Source: an uncultured Eubacteriales bacterium
GTDB taxonomy: Bacteria > Bacillota > Clostridia > UBA1381 > UBA9506
Length of the DNA: 41,208 nt
Direction of reading: 5' to 3'
Assembly (NCBI GenBank): GCA_900545185.1
Contig: UQYH01000006.1
Span: 1-41,208 of the forward strand
The notes below the pieces were generated by a model that was given only the letters and a program-made list of their open reading frames with translations, was not told the origin of the DNA and made no database searches. Positions within the stretch are counted from its first letter, which is position 1. Each line of letters begins with the position of its first letter. The position numbers and the translations under genes were made by a program. Below, one piece after another: positions 8,832 through 18,674 of this stretch.

Positions 8832-11800
8832 TTATTGTTTTGTCACTGTTACACTGCCGCTGTCGGGACGGATGGTAAGGCTCAGTCTGCCCTCCGCAAC
8901 GGTTGTTTTAAGCATTTGACCGTTTTGGCTTGCCGCCGCGTTTGTCCATCCGTCCGGCAGGATGATATTGACCGTCAGCGCCGCGTCATAAAGCGTATCG
9001 TCCAAATCATCCGTCAGCACAAACGTTATGCTGCTATCCGTTTTTTCCAAAAGGGATAGGCGCGATTTCAGTCGCTGCATGGCATACACGCAGGCCTCGT
9101 CCAGGGTTGTCACCCAAATAAGACCCTCATTATTTTTTTGTGCCACATACTCTAAATGCGTATTGGCTGCCGCTTCGCTGATGTTGCCGCCCCAACCGGC
9201 AGCATCGTTTTCGCCAATACCGTGCCACATTTCCACAAGCCACTCACCGCCGCTGATGGCACTGTCCAGCCAGCCGTTCATTTGCGCGGCCGTTGTGTTA
9301 ACCCAATTGCCCACGGCACGCGCAGACAGGCTGTAAAGACCGCTTTCCGTCATCGGCAATGGGTTGTTGCCGCCGCCTGCCAAGCGCAGGCAGGCGTGCT
9401 GCTCGGCCGCCTTTTGCACAATTTGACTGCTCGTAATGCCGCCGGGCGTGTACAAGCCTAAAATCTTTTCTGTAGGAAAATGCTGACGCAAAGCAGCACG
9501 GCCGCCGTTTATCTCTGTTTCCAGTTCTGCTGCCGAAAGGCTTGCAAAGCTCGACTGTTTGTGTGCCTTCGTATGATTCGCCACACCCCAGGTATCCCCG
9601 TCTGCCACGTAGGCTGCCGCTTCGTCCCATGTCATTTTACCCGACTGACCCATATAGTCTGCAATCAGCCCCATAGTGCCTTTTAAGCCCAACGCACGCA
9701 GCTTGGTATTTAAAAACGCTTGCGTTTCGGCATAGTTATCATCCGTCGTTAAAGTGTATATAGCCGATTTATTATCCGGCACCGGCGCAATAGAAATACT
9801 TTCATCGCGCAGCGGTGAGTAAACCCGAAAGGTCATGTCGGCCTGTCCCGCCACGCTGACGGTCAGCACGGCATAATCGTTTTGCAGCGCCTTTTGCGGC
9901 ACTAACACACCGTTTTCATTCAAAACGGCCGCCGTTCCGCTTACCGCAAAGCTTCCGTTTTGACCGCAGGAGGCAGGCAAAACGGGAATAGCACCCTCTT
10001 GCGTTAGGGTAATGCTGCCGCCGTTTTGGCAATTCACCAAGCCGCTCGGCGTAATCAAATCAATACCATCTGCCGCGTTGCCGCCACCCAAATAGGTCAG
10101 CATATTTTCGGCCGTTTCAATGCCAAATTCATTCATGGCAAGCTGCTTGTAATGTACATTGTCTGTGTTCATAATATCACTCCAGGCAGACGGCATACTG
10201 CTGCCGGGATACGCCGCATTTGCATACGTTTTGCGGAACCAGGCTCGAATTGCCGTATCACTGTTCCAATACTCTGTTGCGTCCATCACAATTTGCAAAT
10301 CCGTTCGGGTTTTGCCCATATGATATTGTGCCACGCGCGGCCCTGTCAATTGTAAATTGGGAAAACCCTTGCTATACGATGAACGCACCGGCAAAATGCC
10401 GCCGCAGGTCAGGTGCGTGTCCTCTGTGCCGAACTCGGTTATCAGTTTTTCATGCAGCTGCAAAAACGCCTCCTCATACATCTGCGCCGTGTAGGAGCCG
10501 TTTTCATTTTCGCCTTGATTCCAAAAATACACACATCGGCCAACAGTATATTTTGTGCGGTCAATAGAGCTTACCGCCGCCGCATATCGGTTTTTGGCCA
10601 GCGTATAGCAATCATACGGCTGTTCTGTCAGGCTGCCGCTGTTGCCGGGGTTCCAATACCCGTAAGTACTGCTGCCCCATTGGCTCGGCACACCCGTTTC
10701 CATATCCGGCTTAGTGGGAAAGCCCGTGCCGCCCCAAGCGGCTTTGACCAAAAGCACCGTTCGCCCGGTTTGTTCATGCCAGGTTTTGGCCAGTGCGCTG
10801 TCCCACCCGGCATTGCCGCTTGTACTCAGCGTTGTATCACCCATGGTGTTATAATAGACCGTTCCCGTTTCGGGTTTTAGGCTTTCATAGGCATTGCCGC
10901 CCTGCCCCAGTGCATTGGATTGCCCGATAACCAAAAGCACATCTACAATATTGGCAGGATTTTCATATCCTATGGTTTTTTTGAAATAGGTCGTCGTGCC
11001 GTCTGTTATGGTAAACAAAAGCGTATCGCCGCTTTGCGCTGCCACTTGCAGGCCGAGTGCAACATCGGCGCGTCCCGTGGAATCAAACGTTATGGCCGCG
11101 CTGTCTGTCCAAGCTGCTGTCGTGCCGCGCAGCAGGGTGAGCACCGCCGTCAGGTTTTCCGGCGGCTCTCCGGCCGAAAGGCGTGCCTTGGCTGTTATGC
11201 CGTTTTGCCCCTCTAAATAGGCAATGGGGGTGTTTTCGGCATTATATACCGCGCCCGATATGCGAAGCGGCGACGGCTCCGGCTGATAGCTTTGCGAAAC
11301 TCCGATTGTTTGCGCACGAAATACAGGCCGCAAATCAGCCAAATTCCAAACAAATGCCTTAACCTGCTTTGTATCGGCCGCAATCGGCACGGTTACACTG
11401 CCGCTTGCCTGTAGTGGTGCCGACCGCAGCTGCTGCACAACAGATTCCCCGTAAGCTGCCAAAAGCATGCGTTCATTTCCCGATACGCCCGTAGCCTTAT
11501 ACGATATTGTAAGGCTTGCCGCATCGTCCAAAACCCGAATTTCTTCCCCAGCCTCATTTAAAAACCGAATGTTATACAGTGCGGTCGGGGATGCCTGCCC
11601 CGTAAAGGTGACCGTATCGTCAAACGTCACGGCCGAATCTGCATAGGTAAGCCCGGAAAGCTGCAAGGTATATGTGCCGTCAAACGGCAGACCGAAGGGA
11701 AAAGAAACCACATACGCACGCGGCGATGCGCCGCGCTGCACCGTGCAGTTTACCAATGCACCGTTTTCATGCTTCACGCAAAGCTGCTCCTCCGTCACAG

Positions 11801-13640
11801 CAGACGGTGCGGCGTTAAAGATAAGCGGAAGCGTTTGCGTTTCGGCATCGTAGTCACCTGCCGTTGCTTGCAGCGCCGCCCCGATATATTCTGCGCGGAC
11901 ATTTTTTATGGTTATATCATTTGTAACCGATGTGTTGCCGCCATCGGCATAATTATAAAGCCGTATGCCGCTGATACCGCCGAACTCCGACCGGCTGAGT
12001 GTACCCGTCATGATGCTTTTCTCTCCGCAATACACGGTATATTGCCAATCGCTTTGCGGTGTATCGCTCGTCAGCACATATTGCAGAGGGAAGTAGCCGT
12101 CACTGTCGGCCTGTGCCTTGGAAATGGTTGCCTGCGTGCTGCCGTTGCGCAAAGCCGTCCCCATCGGCTCTACGGTGTTTTGCGTTTTGCCCGTTTCGCC
12201 CATAATATATACGCATTGCCGTGTTGAGCCGCCCTTTTGCGGCCCGTGCTTTATGTTAAAGGTATAGACAACCGTGCCGCAGGTTACTGCACTCTCCTGC
12301 TGTATATACATCTGGGACTGATAAGTTGATGTACCGGCTCCGTCCGTCCAGCGGAAGGTCAGGCCGCCATCCTCCGTAAGCATAAAACGGCTGACACCGT
12401 AAGCACCGTTGACAGAAGCTTGCCCTTTTAGCCACGGTGTTTTTGCGGCCAGCTCTGTAGCCGATTTTTCTTCGCCCACGGCCCAATCTCCCCATACAGC
12501 CAAATCGTTAAAATCAGCCGTCAGGTTCATTCGCTTTGCCTGATATGTATATGCCGAAGGCGCACAAGCCAAACCGCCGATTGAAGTGAGCTTTTCCGTA
12601 ACCGACAGTGTATACGTATCGGCTTCCAGTCGGCTGACAGATGCCTTTACGCTTTTGCCGTCCGTTGAAAGCGTCAGTGCCTCAAGACTCACGCGCTCCC
12701 CTGCGCTGTTTTGCAAAACAATACCTTCTGCCAGCGTCGCTTCATCAAGAACCGTATTAAAATCAAGTGTAAAGGCCGCTCCGTGCGTGTAAATCTCGCT
12801 GCCGTCTGCCGGAGAAACCGCCGTTATCTCCGGCGCGGCAGCTGCAACAAACATATCTTTTTCAGCTGCATAATGCGCCTTCATTTCGTCTGCTGTTAAT
12901 ATGCCGTCATAAATTTTTAACGAAGCAACAGAAATGCTGCTGCATACGTAATCCGTTTGGGCGTAGGCGCCAACAATCACACCGGCCGAGGATTCCGTAA
13001 CCTTCTCTGCCGTGGCGTTTGAGTCGTTATAATTAACGCCGTTAAAATAAAGGCCGCCTGTGGTTTGTGTGCTTGAGCCGTTCACGGTAAGCGAACGCGT
13101 TACAACCAAATGCAGCCATTCATCCTTTGCCCAGTTGCCCGCGCCGTTTTGACTTCCCTTACTGCCGGCACGAATCAGCAGGGCGTTATGATCCGAACTA
13201 AATATATAAACGCTCTGCTCTGCATAACACTCTCCGTTTCCATCAAACCCCAAAAGGCTTAAAAAATGTGACCACTGCGTACTTTCGCGCTTAACCCAAA
13301 ATTCTGCCGTGTACGAACGGTTGGCAAGCGCCGTATCCGCCACTCGCAGGGCACGTTCCTTTTGCTTTGCGCCGTGAATGGTTAGATACGGCACGGATTT
13401 ATTTTGCACATTCACAAATTCATGCTTTGTAATGGCTGCTGCACTGTCCGATGTAACCGTCACCGCTGCCGTTTGACTGCTGCCCTGATTGGTAAACCCC
13501 TTCATCTCGCTTTGCAAATAGCCCGAAACATCCAAATCAATCAGCGGCTCTGCCTCGGCTCCCGATGCACTGATCCCGGCAGCCGACATAAGGAAGCAAG
13601 CCGATAGAATAAGAGAAATAAGCCGACCTTGTTTTTTCAT
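8832..13640 (-). CDS. Secreted multidomain carbohydrate esterase: SASA (CE6-type) plus CE4-type deacetylase
   Basis: A 1602-residue exported protein, AGGAGGT seven bases before ATG 13640. Order: signal peptide (1 to about 28, ending SASGAEAEP); LamG-like sandwich (about 60-255, ASLKIYDG near its end); SbsA/Big_5 Ig-like domain (about 270-370, SPADGSEIYTHGAAFTLDF); second sandwich (about 370-590); Ig-like modules (about 593-780 and 785-890); SASA acetylesterase (about 895-1190) with IGQSNALGQG (nucleophile Ser near 908), KAAWGGT, WNQGENE near 1040 and NVHYKQ near 1160 (catalytic His); linker sandwich; CE4/NodB-like domain (about 1285-1500) with TTDDNY (TFDDG position), NHTKAH (H-T-x-x-H metal site, near 1355), YTPGG and EMWHG; a final beta-domain. 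The CE4 motif 3 lacks the usual Arg. Both activities would remove acetyl groups from a polysaccharide outside the cell. There is no sortase or SLH anchor of its own. Confidence 0.82.
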   Translation of the reverse strand: MKKQGRLISLILSACFLMSAAGISASGAEAEPLIDLDVSGYLQSEMKGFTNQGSSQTAAVTVTSDSAAAITKHEFVNVQNKSVPYLTIHGAKQKERALRVADTALANRSYTAEFWVKRESTQWSHFLSLLGFDGNGECYAEQSVYIFSSDHNALLIRAGSKGSQNGAGNWAKDEWLHLVVTRSLTVNGSSTQTTGGLYFNGVNYNDSNATAEKVTESSAGVIVGAYAQTDYVCSSISVASLKIYDGILTADEMKAHYAAEKDMFVAAAAPEITAVSPADGSEIYTHGAAFTLDFNTVLDEATLAEGIVLQNSAGERVSLEALTLSTDGKSVKASVSRLEADTYTLSVTEKLTSIGGLACAPSAYTYQAKRMNLTADFNDLAVWGDWAVGEEKSATELAAKTPWLKGQASVNGAYGVSRFMLTEDGGLTFRWTDGAGTSTYQSQMYIQQESAVTCGTVVYTFNIKHGPQKGGSTRQCVYIMGETGKTQNTVEPMGTALRNGSTQATISKAQADSDGYFPLQYVLTSDTPQSDWQYTVYCGEKSIMTGTLSRSEFGGISGIRLYNYADGGNTSVTNDITIKNVRAEYIGAALQATAGDYDAETQTLPLIFNAAPSAVTEEQLCVKHENGALVNCTVQRGASPRAYVVSFPFGLPFDGTYTLQLSGLTYADSAVTFDDTVTFTGQASPTALYNIRFLNEAGEEIRVLDDAASLTISYKATGVSGNERMLLAAYGESVVQQLRSAPLQASGSVTVPIAADTKQVKAFVWNLADLRPVFRAQTIGVSQSYQPEPSPLRISGAVYNAENTPIAYLEGQNGITAKARLSAGEPPENLTAVLTLLRGTTAAWTDSAAITFDSTGRADVALGLQVAAQSGDTLLFTITDGTTTYFKKTIGYENPANIVDVLLVIGQSNALGQGGNAYESLKPETGTVYYNTMGDTTLSTSGNAGWDSALAKTWHEQTGRTVLLVKAAWGGTGFPTKPDMETGVPSQWGSSTYGYWNPGNSGSLTEQPYDCYTLAKNRYAAAVSSIDRTKYTVGRCVYFWNQGENENGSYTAQMYEEAFLQLHEKLITEFGTEDTHLTCGGILPVRSSYSKGFPNLQLTGPRVAQYHMGKTRTDLQIVMDATEYWNSDTAIRAWFRKTYANAAYPGSSMPSAWSDIMNTDNVHYKQLAMNEFGIETAENMLTYLGGGNAADGIDLITPSGLVNCQNGGSITLTQEGAIPVLPASCGQNGSFAVSGTAAVLNENGVLVPQKALQNDYAVLTVSVAGQADMTFRVYSPLRDESISIAPVPDNKSAIYTLTTDDNYAETQAFLNTKLRALGLKGTMGLIADYMGQSGKMTWDEAAAYVADGDTWGVANHTKAHKQSSFASLSAAELETEINGGRAALRQHFPTEKILGLYTPGGITSSQIVQKAAEQHACLRLAGGGNNPLPMTESGLYSLSARAVGNWVNTTAAQMNGWLDSAISGGEWLVEMWHGIGENDAAGWGGNISEAAANTHLEYVAQKNNEGLIWVTTLDEACVYAMQRLKSRLSLLEKTDSSITFVLTDDLDDTLYDAALTVNIILPDGWTNAAASQNGQMLKTTVAEGRLSLTIRPDSGSVTVTKQ

Positions 13641-13704
13641 ATAATGACCTCCTATGAAAGAGGGAGCCTGTTGCTAAAGCAATAAGCCCCCACAGGATTA
13701 TATT

Positions 13705-15435
13705 TTATGCTGACAATGCCTTATAAATCATCGTGGCCGCCTCTGCACGCGATGCCTGTTTTTTCGGTGCAAAATAGCCCTCGCCCACACCGCTGACAAT
13801 GCCCTTTGCATACAAGGCAAACACCGCTTCAAAAGCATAGCCGCTGATGGCATCCGAATCATAGAACACGGCCTTTTCCTCCGTGCTTTTGCCAAGCCCC
13901 AGCGCACGGCACAAAATAACGGCCATATCTTCACGGGTAATGCATGCATTCGGATCAAAACATCCGTTGCTGCCTTCAACCAGCCCGGCTGCCGTTGCCG
14001 CCGCCACATACGGCGCATACCAGCTTTCGCCGCTCACATCGGCATATCGTCCGTCATAGGCGGCTTCGGGCGTACCAAAGGCACCAACCATCATCTTGGT
14101 AAACTCGGCACGTGTTACCTGCGCACCGGGAACGAAAATTGTCTTGCTCCGTCCTGCAATCACACCTTTGTCCGAAAGGGCGCGAATCGCCGTTTCTGCC
14201 CAGCCGTAGTTTTCCAAATCACTGAATCCGCTGCTGCCGCCCTGAATCACATCGGTTCCTACAACGGTTTCGGATTTAATTTTACCGCCGCCGCTGCCAC
14301 CGCTGTTGCCGCCGCCCGTATTGGTACGGTCAGAGCTGCTGCCGCCCTTTAACACGCTTTCTACCGCCGTGTTTAAGGCTTTAGAAAAGCTTTCTATGCT
14401 GTCATAGCTTTTATCCGTTAATTTTTGATATACCTTCGGCAAATCGTTTTGGGAAACGCGTTTATATTGAGTTGTATCAATATCATCAAACAAAGCCAAT
14501 AACGCTTCTGTTATTTCCTGTAATTTCGTATAACGTCCTTCCTCCAGCATTGTCAGTACACCGGCACGCAGAAAATTGTCCTTAAACGCTTTTGCATCGG
14601 CCGATTGCTTAGCCGCCGCGCTGACCTTTTGCGCCAATTTTTCATACGCCTGTGCCTCTTTAAAATACGCGGCCATTCGGGCTTCGCTGTACGCCGTATC
14701 GTCTTCCTCCGCGAACAGGCCGCGGCTTTGTGCGTACGCGTCCAAAAAGACTGACAGCTCCTGAAGCGTTGTTATATCACACGCCTGCGCCAGCATAAAA
14801 CAATCGTTATAATGCTTGGCAAAGCTTTGTGCGGCTGCTGTTATCGCTTCAACCTCGGCTTCCGTGACCGCATCACTTGGCAGTGTGTAGCTGCCAAACG
14901 CTGCCAGCCGTTTGGCCAAAAGGCTTTTGGCCGCAGCCGACAGCTTGCTATAGCCCTCTTCATCCATACCAAGCGCCGATTGATGACCTGTGAGTGCGGC
15001 AAGCAGGGCGGCTTCGCCGTCCGCAACGCCTTGGTTGACGGCCTTAAGCGCCGTAAGGCGCGCATCGGCACCCAGGTGCCGATACGTAAAGCTTACATCG
15101 GCATCAATGTAATCGGCCGATACATAGATGCTGTAGTCACCGCTTGGCGTATTGCCGGGGAAATAAACGCCCGGAAAGCTGAACGATACGACGCCGTTTA
15201 CACTTTTGCCCGATGTCGTTTGCGCCACCTCTATCACGGCATCATCTTTTTTAATTTCCAGAATCAGCGGAAGAGTTCCCTTTGCCGAAGCAGCCGTGCC
15301 GCTGATCACCAGCTGATTCGTTTCCAAATTAAGCACTGCCCTTGCCGTAAGCGCTTCACTTGCATAGGCAGGCAATATAAGGCTCATGCAAAGCATTGTG
15401 AAAAGGGCTGCCGCCCGTTTGATAATTGTTTTCAT
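13705..15435 (-). CDS. Secreted S-layer homology (SLH) protein
   Basis: A 576-residue protein with a signal peptide (1 to about 25, ending PAYASEA). About 28-125 is a small beta-sandwich (LNLETNQLVISGTAAS..). About 130-370 is mainly helical and Ala-rich with no recognised family. A Gly/Ser linker (GGGNSGGSGGGK) follows near 380, then three SLH repeats: about 405-455 (WAETAIRALSDKGVIAG), 465-515 (WYAPYVAAATAAGLVEG) and 525-576 (FEAVFALYAKGIVSGVGEG), each closed by an RAE/RED-type segment. SLH triplets bind pyruvylated secondary cell wall polymer, so this protein should sit on the cell surface. GGGGAG precedes ATG 15435. The gene follows the other SLH protein by 18 bases. It may display or scaffold the secreted proteins of the operon (inference). 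Confidence 0.85.
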   Translation of the reverse strand: MKTIIKRAAALFTMLCMSLILPAYASEALTARAVLNLETNQLVISGTAASAKGTLPLILEIKKDDAVIEVAQTTSGKSVNGVVSFSFPGVYFPGNTPSGDYSIYVSADYIDADVSFTYRHLGADARLTALKAVNQGVADGEAALLAALTGHQSALGMDEEGYSKLSAAAKSLLAKRLAAFGSYTLPSDAVTEAEVEAITAAAQSFAKHYNDCFMLAQACDITTLQELSVFLDAYAQSRGLFAEEDDTAYSEARMAAYFKEAQAYEKLAQKVSAAAKQSADAKAFKDNFLRAGVLTMLEEGRYTKLQEITEALLALFDDIDTTQYKRVSQNDLPKVYQKLTDKSYDSIESFSKALNTAVESVLKGGSSSDRTNTGGGNSGGSGGGKIKSETVVGTDVIQGGSSGFSDLENYGWAETAIRALSDKGVIAGRSKTIFVPGAQVTRAEFTKMMVGAFGTPEAAYDGRYADVSGESWYAPYVAAATAAGLVEGSNGCFDPNACITREDMAVILCRALGLGKSTEEKAVFYDSDAISGYAFEAVFALYAKGIVSGVGEGYFAPKKQASRAEAATMIYKALSA

Positions 15436-15453
15436 TTCGCGTCTCCCCTCTCT

Positions 15454-18400
15454 TTACCGATACACCACAGCAAAGCTCATATTATAATAATACGGTTTAC
15501 CGAACACCACAATGCGCGACCCGACACCGGCATAGCCTTTGCCTGCATCGGACGATATTTTATACGTCTGCCCGATTTTTTCGCACAGCGCCAGTTTAAC
15601 ACCCGTAATTTTTAAATATTCGTAATTGGTTGCCGCCGTAATGGCTTCTCCTTCGTTAATTTTTGCAATTTTAACAAAATCATCTTCCACCGCCACAATT
15701 TCGCCGCTGTATAAACGGCCGTAGCTGTCATCACGGCTGACATTGGCCGCCGAAAGGCTGATCGTCGGGCGGATACCTGCTGCATTTTGCGCCGCACCGT
15801 CACGCAGATAGTGAAGCACCATGTAATAAATCGCGTTGCTGCCGTCCAGGCGCACCTGAATCACATCACCGACCTCCAGCGAATCAACCGTTTTTTTAAT
15901 GTTTGCATCTGTATTGTACATATGCTTGCTGACAGGCGCTTCAAACTCACCGTTTGCATTAAAGCCGTGGATGACTTTAATTTCATCGCCTTCATCATCC
16001 ACACGCGTTGTTATTTTGTCCACCAAAATCGCCGGCAGAGAATCACCGGCCGATCGGAATGCCCAAACGACAAAATCCGCTATCATGGAATTTTCCTTTG
16101 TGGTATACGGAATCAGCGCCTTGTTGGAATCGCTTGTGCCGATGCCGCTTTGAAAGCCGTATAACTCGCGGTCGCCGTTGTTCCACAAATTTGCAACCTT
16201 AGCCGTGGCCAAAAGGGGACAAATATCATTAAAATTTGAATCCTGAATGGTGGTACCGCTGCGCGTTTGGCTGTATGCATATCGTCCCGGCAGCAGCGGC
16301 TTTAAAACGTCATTCACGCCGCCTGCCGCCTCCTGCGGCGTATCAAGCATGTTAATCTTGCCTTCGGTATTCAGTGTGTACCGCACGGCCACATGCGGCT
16401 CTAAGTCATACGATGTGCCAACGCCTGCTTTCCAGGATGCCGCCTCGGTTTCGGCCTGCGTCATAAGCGCCGCAAGACCGATAAATCCGTCCTTGCCGCC
16501 TGGTAGTTCCTCTCGTTTGCAATATACGCCGTCGGCATATACTTTATCTGCAAATTCAATGGTTTCGATTGTATTGTCCTCCGTTAACAGTTCGGCTGCA
16601 ACTCTTGTGCTCAATCCGCCGGAATCGAGCTTGCCTGCCTTAAACATAACACCTGTTTTCACAAATCCCGTTTCGGTAAAATCCACATATTTGCCGAAGC
16701 TGTTCAGCTTAAGCGTTACGGTTTGCCCCACCATCGGGCGTTTACGCGTAATGGTGTAGGCTTCGTACGTTTCGCCGTTGTCCAGTGTAACCTTTTCTGC
16801 GTCATCCTCTGTGCTGACGACCTGACCGGTTGCCGTCTCGGTTACAATGTACATTCTGCAAAGCACATCGCCGCTTGTGTTACGGCTGCGGTATACATCC
16901 ATAACGCCACCGATCGGCGCACTCCCCCACGCTGCCCCGGAAGCACCGATAAACAGCCGTATATCGTCCAGATCGGCAAAGGTCAGCTTTCTGTTTTGCA
17001 AAATATCAAACACCGTGTTTTGTGCCAGTCCGCCGAAAAGTATCGTCTCCGGCTGCTCTATGATAATAACATCCAAAATGCCGTCAGCATCGTTATCAAA
17101 GGCAAGTAGCTCGCCCTGAAAGCTTGCGGGGTTGACCAGTACGCTTAAGCCCTCTGCCGCCGGACGGCCGTTATACATCAGAATTGTATTTTGGTTCAGC
17201 TTCAGCGATTCAATTTTATCCTTTTCATTATAAAACGAAATGGCACGATCGGTGATATCAGCAAAATCCGTATCGCCGGAGGTAAAACGTTTCATTTCGG
17301 CGCGTTTATCGGGACGGATGGCAACAATCGTACGGTCTGCATTGTTTTCCTCATAAAAATATGTGCACTGCACACCCAAATAGTTTTGTGCGTTGGTTTC
17401 ACCGGCTTCGTAGCTTTTGCCGTCTATCACAACGCAGCCCACAGCGGCTGTGCTGTCCGTTGCATATAAATTATTGGTTGCATTGGCGCTGACAAGGCCG
17501 GTAGCCATGTAAATATTTTTGGTTCGGCTTAAAATAGCGTTGCGCGCATCAAACACCACTTCTTTTTCACTGACAGAAGTGACCATGGCATAGTCGGCCG
17601 AAAGTGCGTTATACAAAAGCGAAACCATATCGCCGCGACGCAGTGCCTTGGCGTTATCCGCATCCACACCCTTTAATAAATTCAGACGGCGCGCAATCGA
17701 AATATAGTCGCGTCCGGCGTTGTTTAAATAATCGTAGCTTAAAACGCGAACCACCAGCTCGCAACCCTCCGAAAGGCTGACCATAGAAGACGGTGTGAAG
17801 GCCTGTGTTTCATTTGGGGTCAGCACGCCGACCGAGCAAAGCTTTAAAAAGCTTTTATAATCCGCGTCGCTTTTATCCACATCCGAAAAGATGCGTTCAT
17901 CGGAAGGGACAACCATGCTGTCCGGGTAAAATGCTGCCAAGGCACGGCACAGCTCACGTCTGGAAATGGGCATTTTAGCGTCAAATTCCGCACCCGTGGC
18001 AGTCAATATGCCCAAGTCGGCCAGCAGATTAATTTCTGTCCGCTTGCTGCTGTCCGCAATATCCGAAAAAGCGTCCTCATCCGCAAACTGCGCGTACATG
18101 TCCCTCGCTTCCGGCACGGTAACGGTCAGACTGTAAAAATCGTGTGCGCCGCTTTCACAGCAAACCCAAATGCTGTGCTCACCCTTTAAATTCACCGTAA
18201 CCGGCAGCGATACCTCAACCGTCTGCCAGCCCGAGCCGACAGCCGCCTTTGTATCGATTGTGCCGATTAACTGACCGCCGGAGGAATCGGCTCTGAGCGA
18301 AAGTGCACCGCCGTTTGTTTTATCCGTTCCGAAACGTACTGTAATTTGCGAGGGCGACATTTTAAAATTAACGGCATACCCCACACTGCTGCCGCCACGC

Positions 18401-18564
18401 AGCGATAATCTGTTTTCATATTTTTGTGACGGCGAACCGGATACATAATTCGGCGCCGCAATCACAACATTTTCTGCCGCCGATGCGGTTAGTGTGCCCA
18501 TTGACCCCATGCACCCAATCAGCATAACCGTTATCAGGGTTAAAGCCAAAATTATTTTCTTCAA
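15454..18564 (-). CDS. Secreted protein with CBM6-like and SLH domains and a large unknown C-terminal region
   Basis: I start it at TTG 18564: AAAGGA (about 18579-18574) is nine bases upstream, while ATG 18573 touches that site and ATG 18645 lacks a site and gives no signal peptide at the N-terminus. The product (1036 residues) begins with a signal peptide ending LTASAAENV. About 30-150 resembles a CBM6-like sandwich (SVGYAVNFKMSPSQITVRFG, LKGEHSIWVCCESG). About 155-340 are three SLH-like repeats (SRRELCRALAAFYP; LKLCSVGVLTPNE; RRGDMVSLLYNAL), so anchoring is near the N-terminus, unlike its neighbour. The remaining roughly 690 residues are beta-rich with recurrent turns such as TLDNGETYEAYTI and match nothing I know. 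No enzyme motif was seen. Probably a surface protein exposing a long C-terminal region; its role is unknown. Confidence 0.78.
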   Translation of the reverse strand: MKKIILALTLITVMLIGCMGSMGTLTASAAENVVIAAPNYVSGSPSQKYENRLSLRGGSSVGYAVNFKMSPSQITVRFGTDKTNGGALSLRADSSGGQLIGTIDTKAAVGSGWQTVEVSLPVTVNLKGEHSIWVCCESGAHDFYSLTVTVPEARDMYAQFADEDAFSDIADSSKRTEINLLADLGILTATGAEFDAKMPISRRELCRALAAFYPDSMVVPSDERIFSDVDKSDADYKSFLKLCSVGVLTPNETQAFTPSSMVSLSEGCELVVRVLSYDYLNNAGRDYISIARRLNLLKGVDADNAKALRRGDMVSLLYNALSADYAMVTSVSEKEVVFDARNAILSRTKNIYMATGLVSANATNNLYATDSTAAVGCVVIDGKSYEAGETNAQNYLGVQCTYFYEENNADRTIVAIRPDKRAEMKRFTSGDTDFADITDRAISFYNEKDKIESLKLNQNTILMYNGRPAAEGLSVLVNPASFQGELLAFDNDADGILDVIIIEQPETILFGGLAQNTVFDILQNRKLTFADLDDIRLFIGASGAAWGSAPIGGVMDVYRSRNTSGDVLCRMYIVTETATGQVVSTEDDAEKVTLDNGETYEAYTITRKRPMVGQTVTLKLNSFGKYVDFTETGFVKTGVMFKAGKLDSGGLSTRVAAELLTEDNTIETIEFADKVYADGVYCKREELPGGKDGFIGLAALMTQAETEAASWKAGVGTSYDLEPHVAVRYTLNTEGKINMLDTPQEAAGGVNDVLKPLLPGRYAYSQTRSGTTIQDSNFNDICPLLATAKVANLWNNGDRELYGFQSGIGTSDSNKALIPYTTKENSMIADFVVWAFRSAGDSLPAILVDKITTRVDDEGDEIKVIHGFNANGEFEAPVSKHMYNTDANIKKTVDSLEVGDVIQVRLDGSNAIYYMVLHYLRDGAAQNAAGIRPTISLSAANVSRDDSYGRLYSGEIVAVEDDFVKIAKINEGEAITAATNYEYLKITGVKLALCEKIGQTYKISSDAGKGYAGVGSRIVVFGKPYYYNMSFAVVYR

Positions 18565-18644
18565 TCCAACCATTCCTTTCACTTTTTGTTCACACATGTA
18601 CTCAGGCACATCGGGCTTAGCTCCCCAATGCCTATCTATCGTCA

Positions 18645-18661
18645 AAACGCCCTCGGCGTTT
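18645..18661 (-). other. Intercistronic hairpin (weak terminator or processing site)
   Basis: AAACGCC and GGCGTTT pair as a 7-bp stem around a three-base loop, 13 bases after the stop of the 527-residue protein gene. On the minus strand it is followed by TGACG, so the U-run is short and mostly within the stem. It is a poor terminator at best and would let part of the transcript through to the SLH genes. The rest of the 110-base gap (18565-18674) shows no other convincing structure or promoter. Confidence 0.4.
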
Positions 18662-18674
18662 ATTATTTTCTGTT

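Noticed and set aside
18565..18642. Possible riboswitch in the leader of the 1036-residue SLH protein
   Set aside because: Apart from the short hairpin at 18645-18661 I found no conserved riboswitch core (no cyclic-di-GMP, TPP, cobalamin or similar pattern) and no terminator fold near the start codon.
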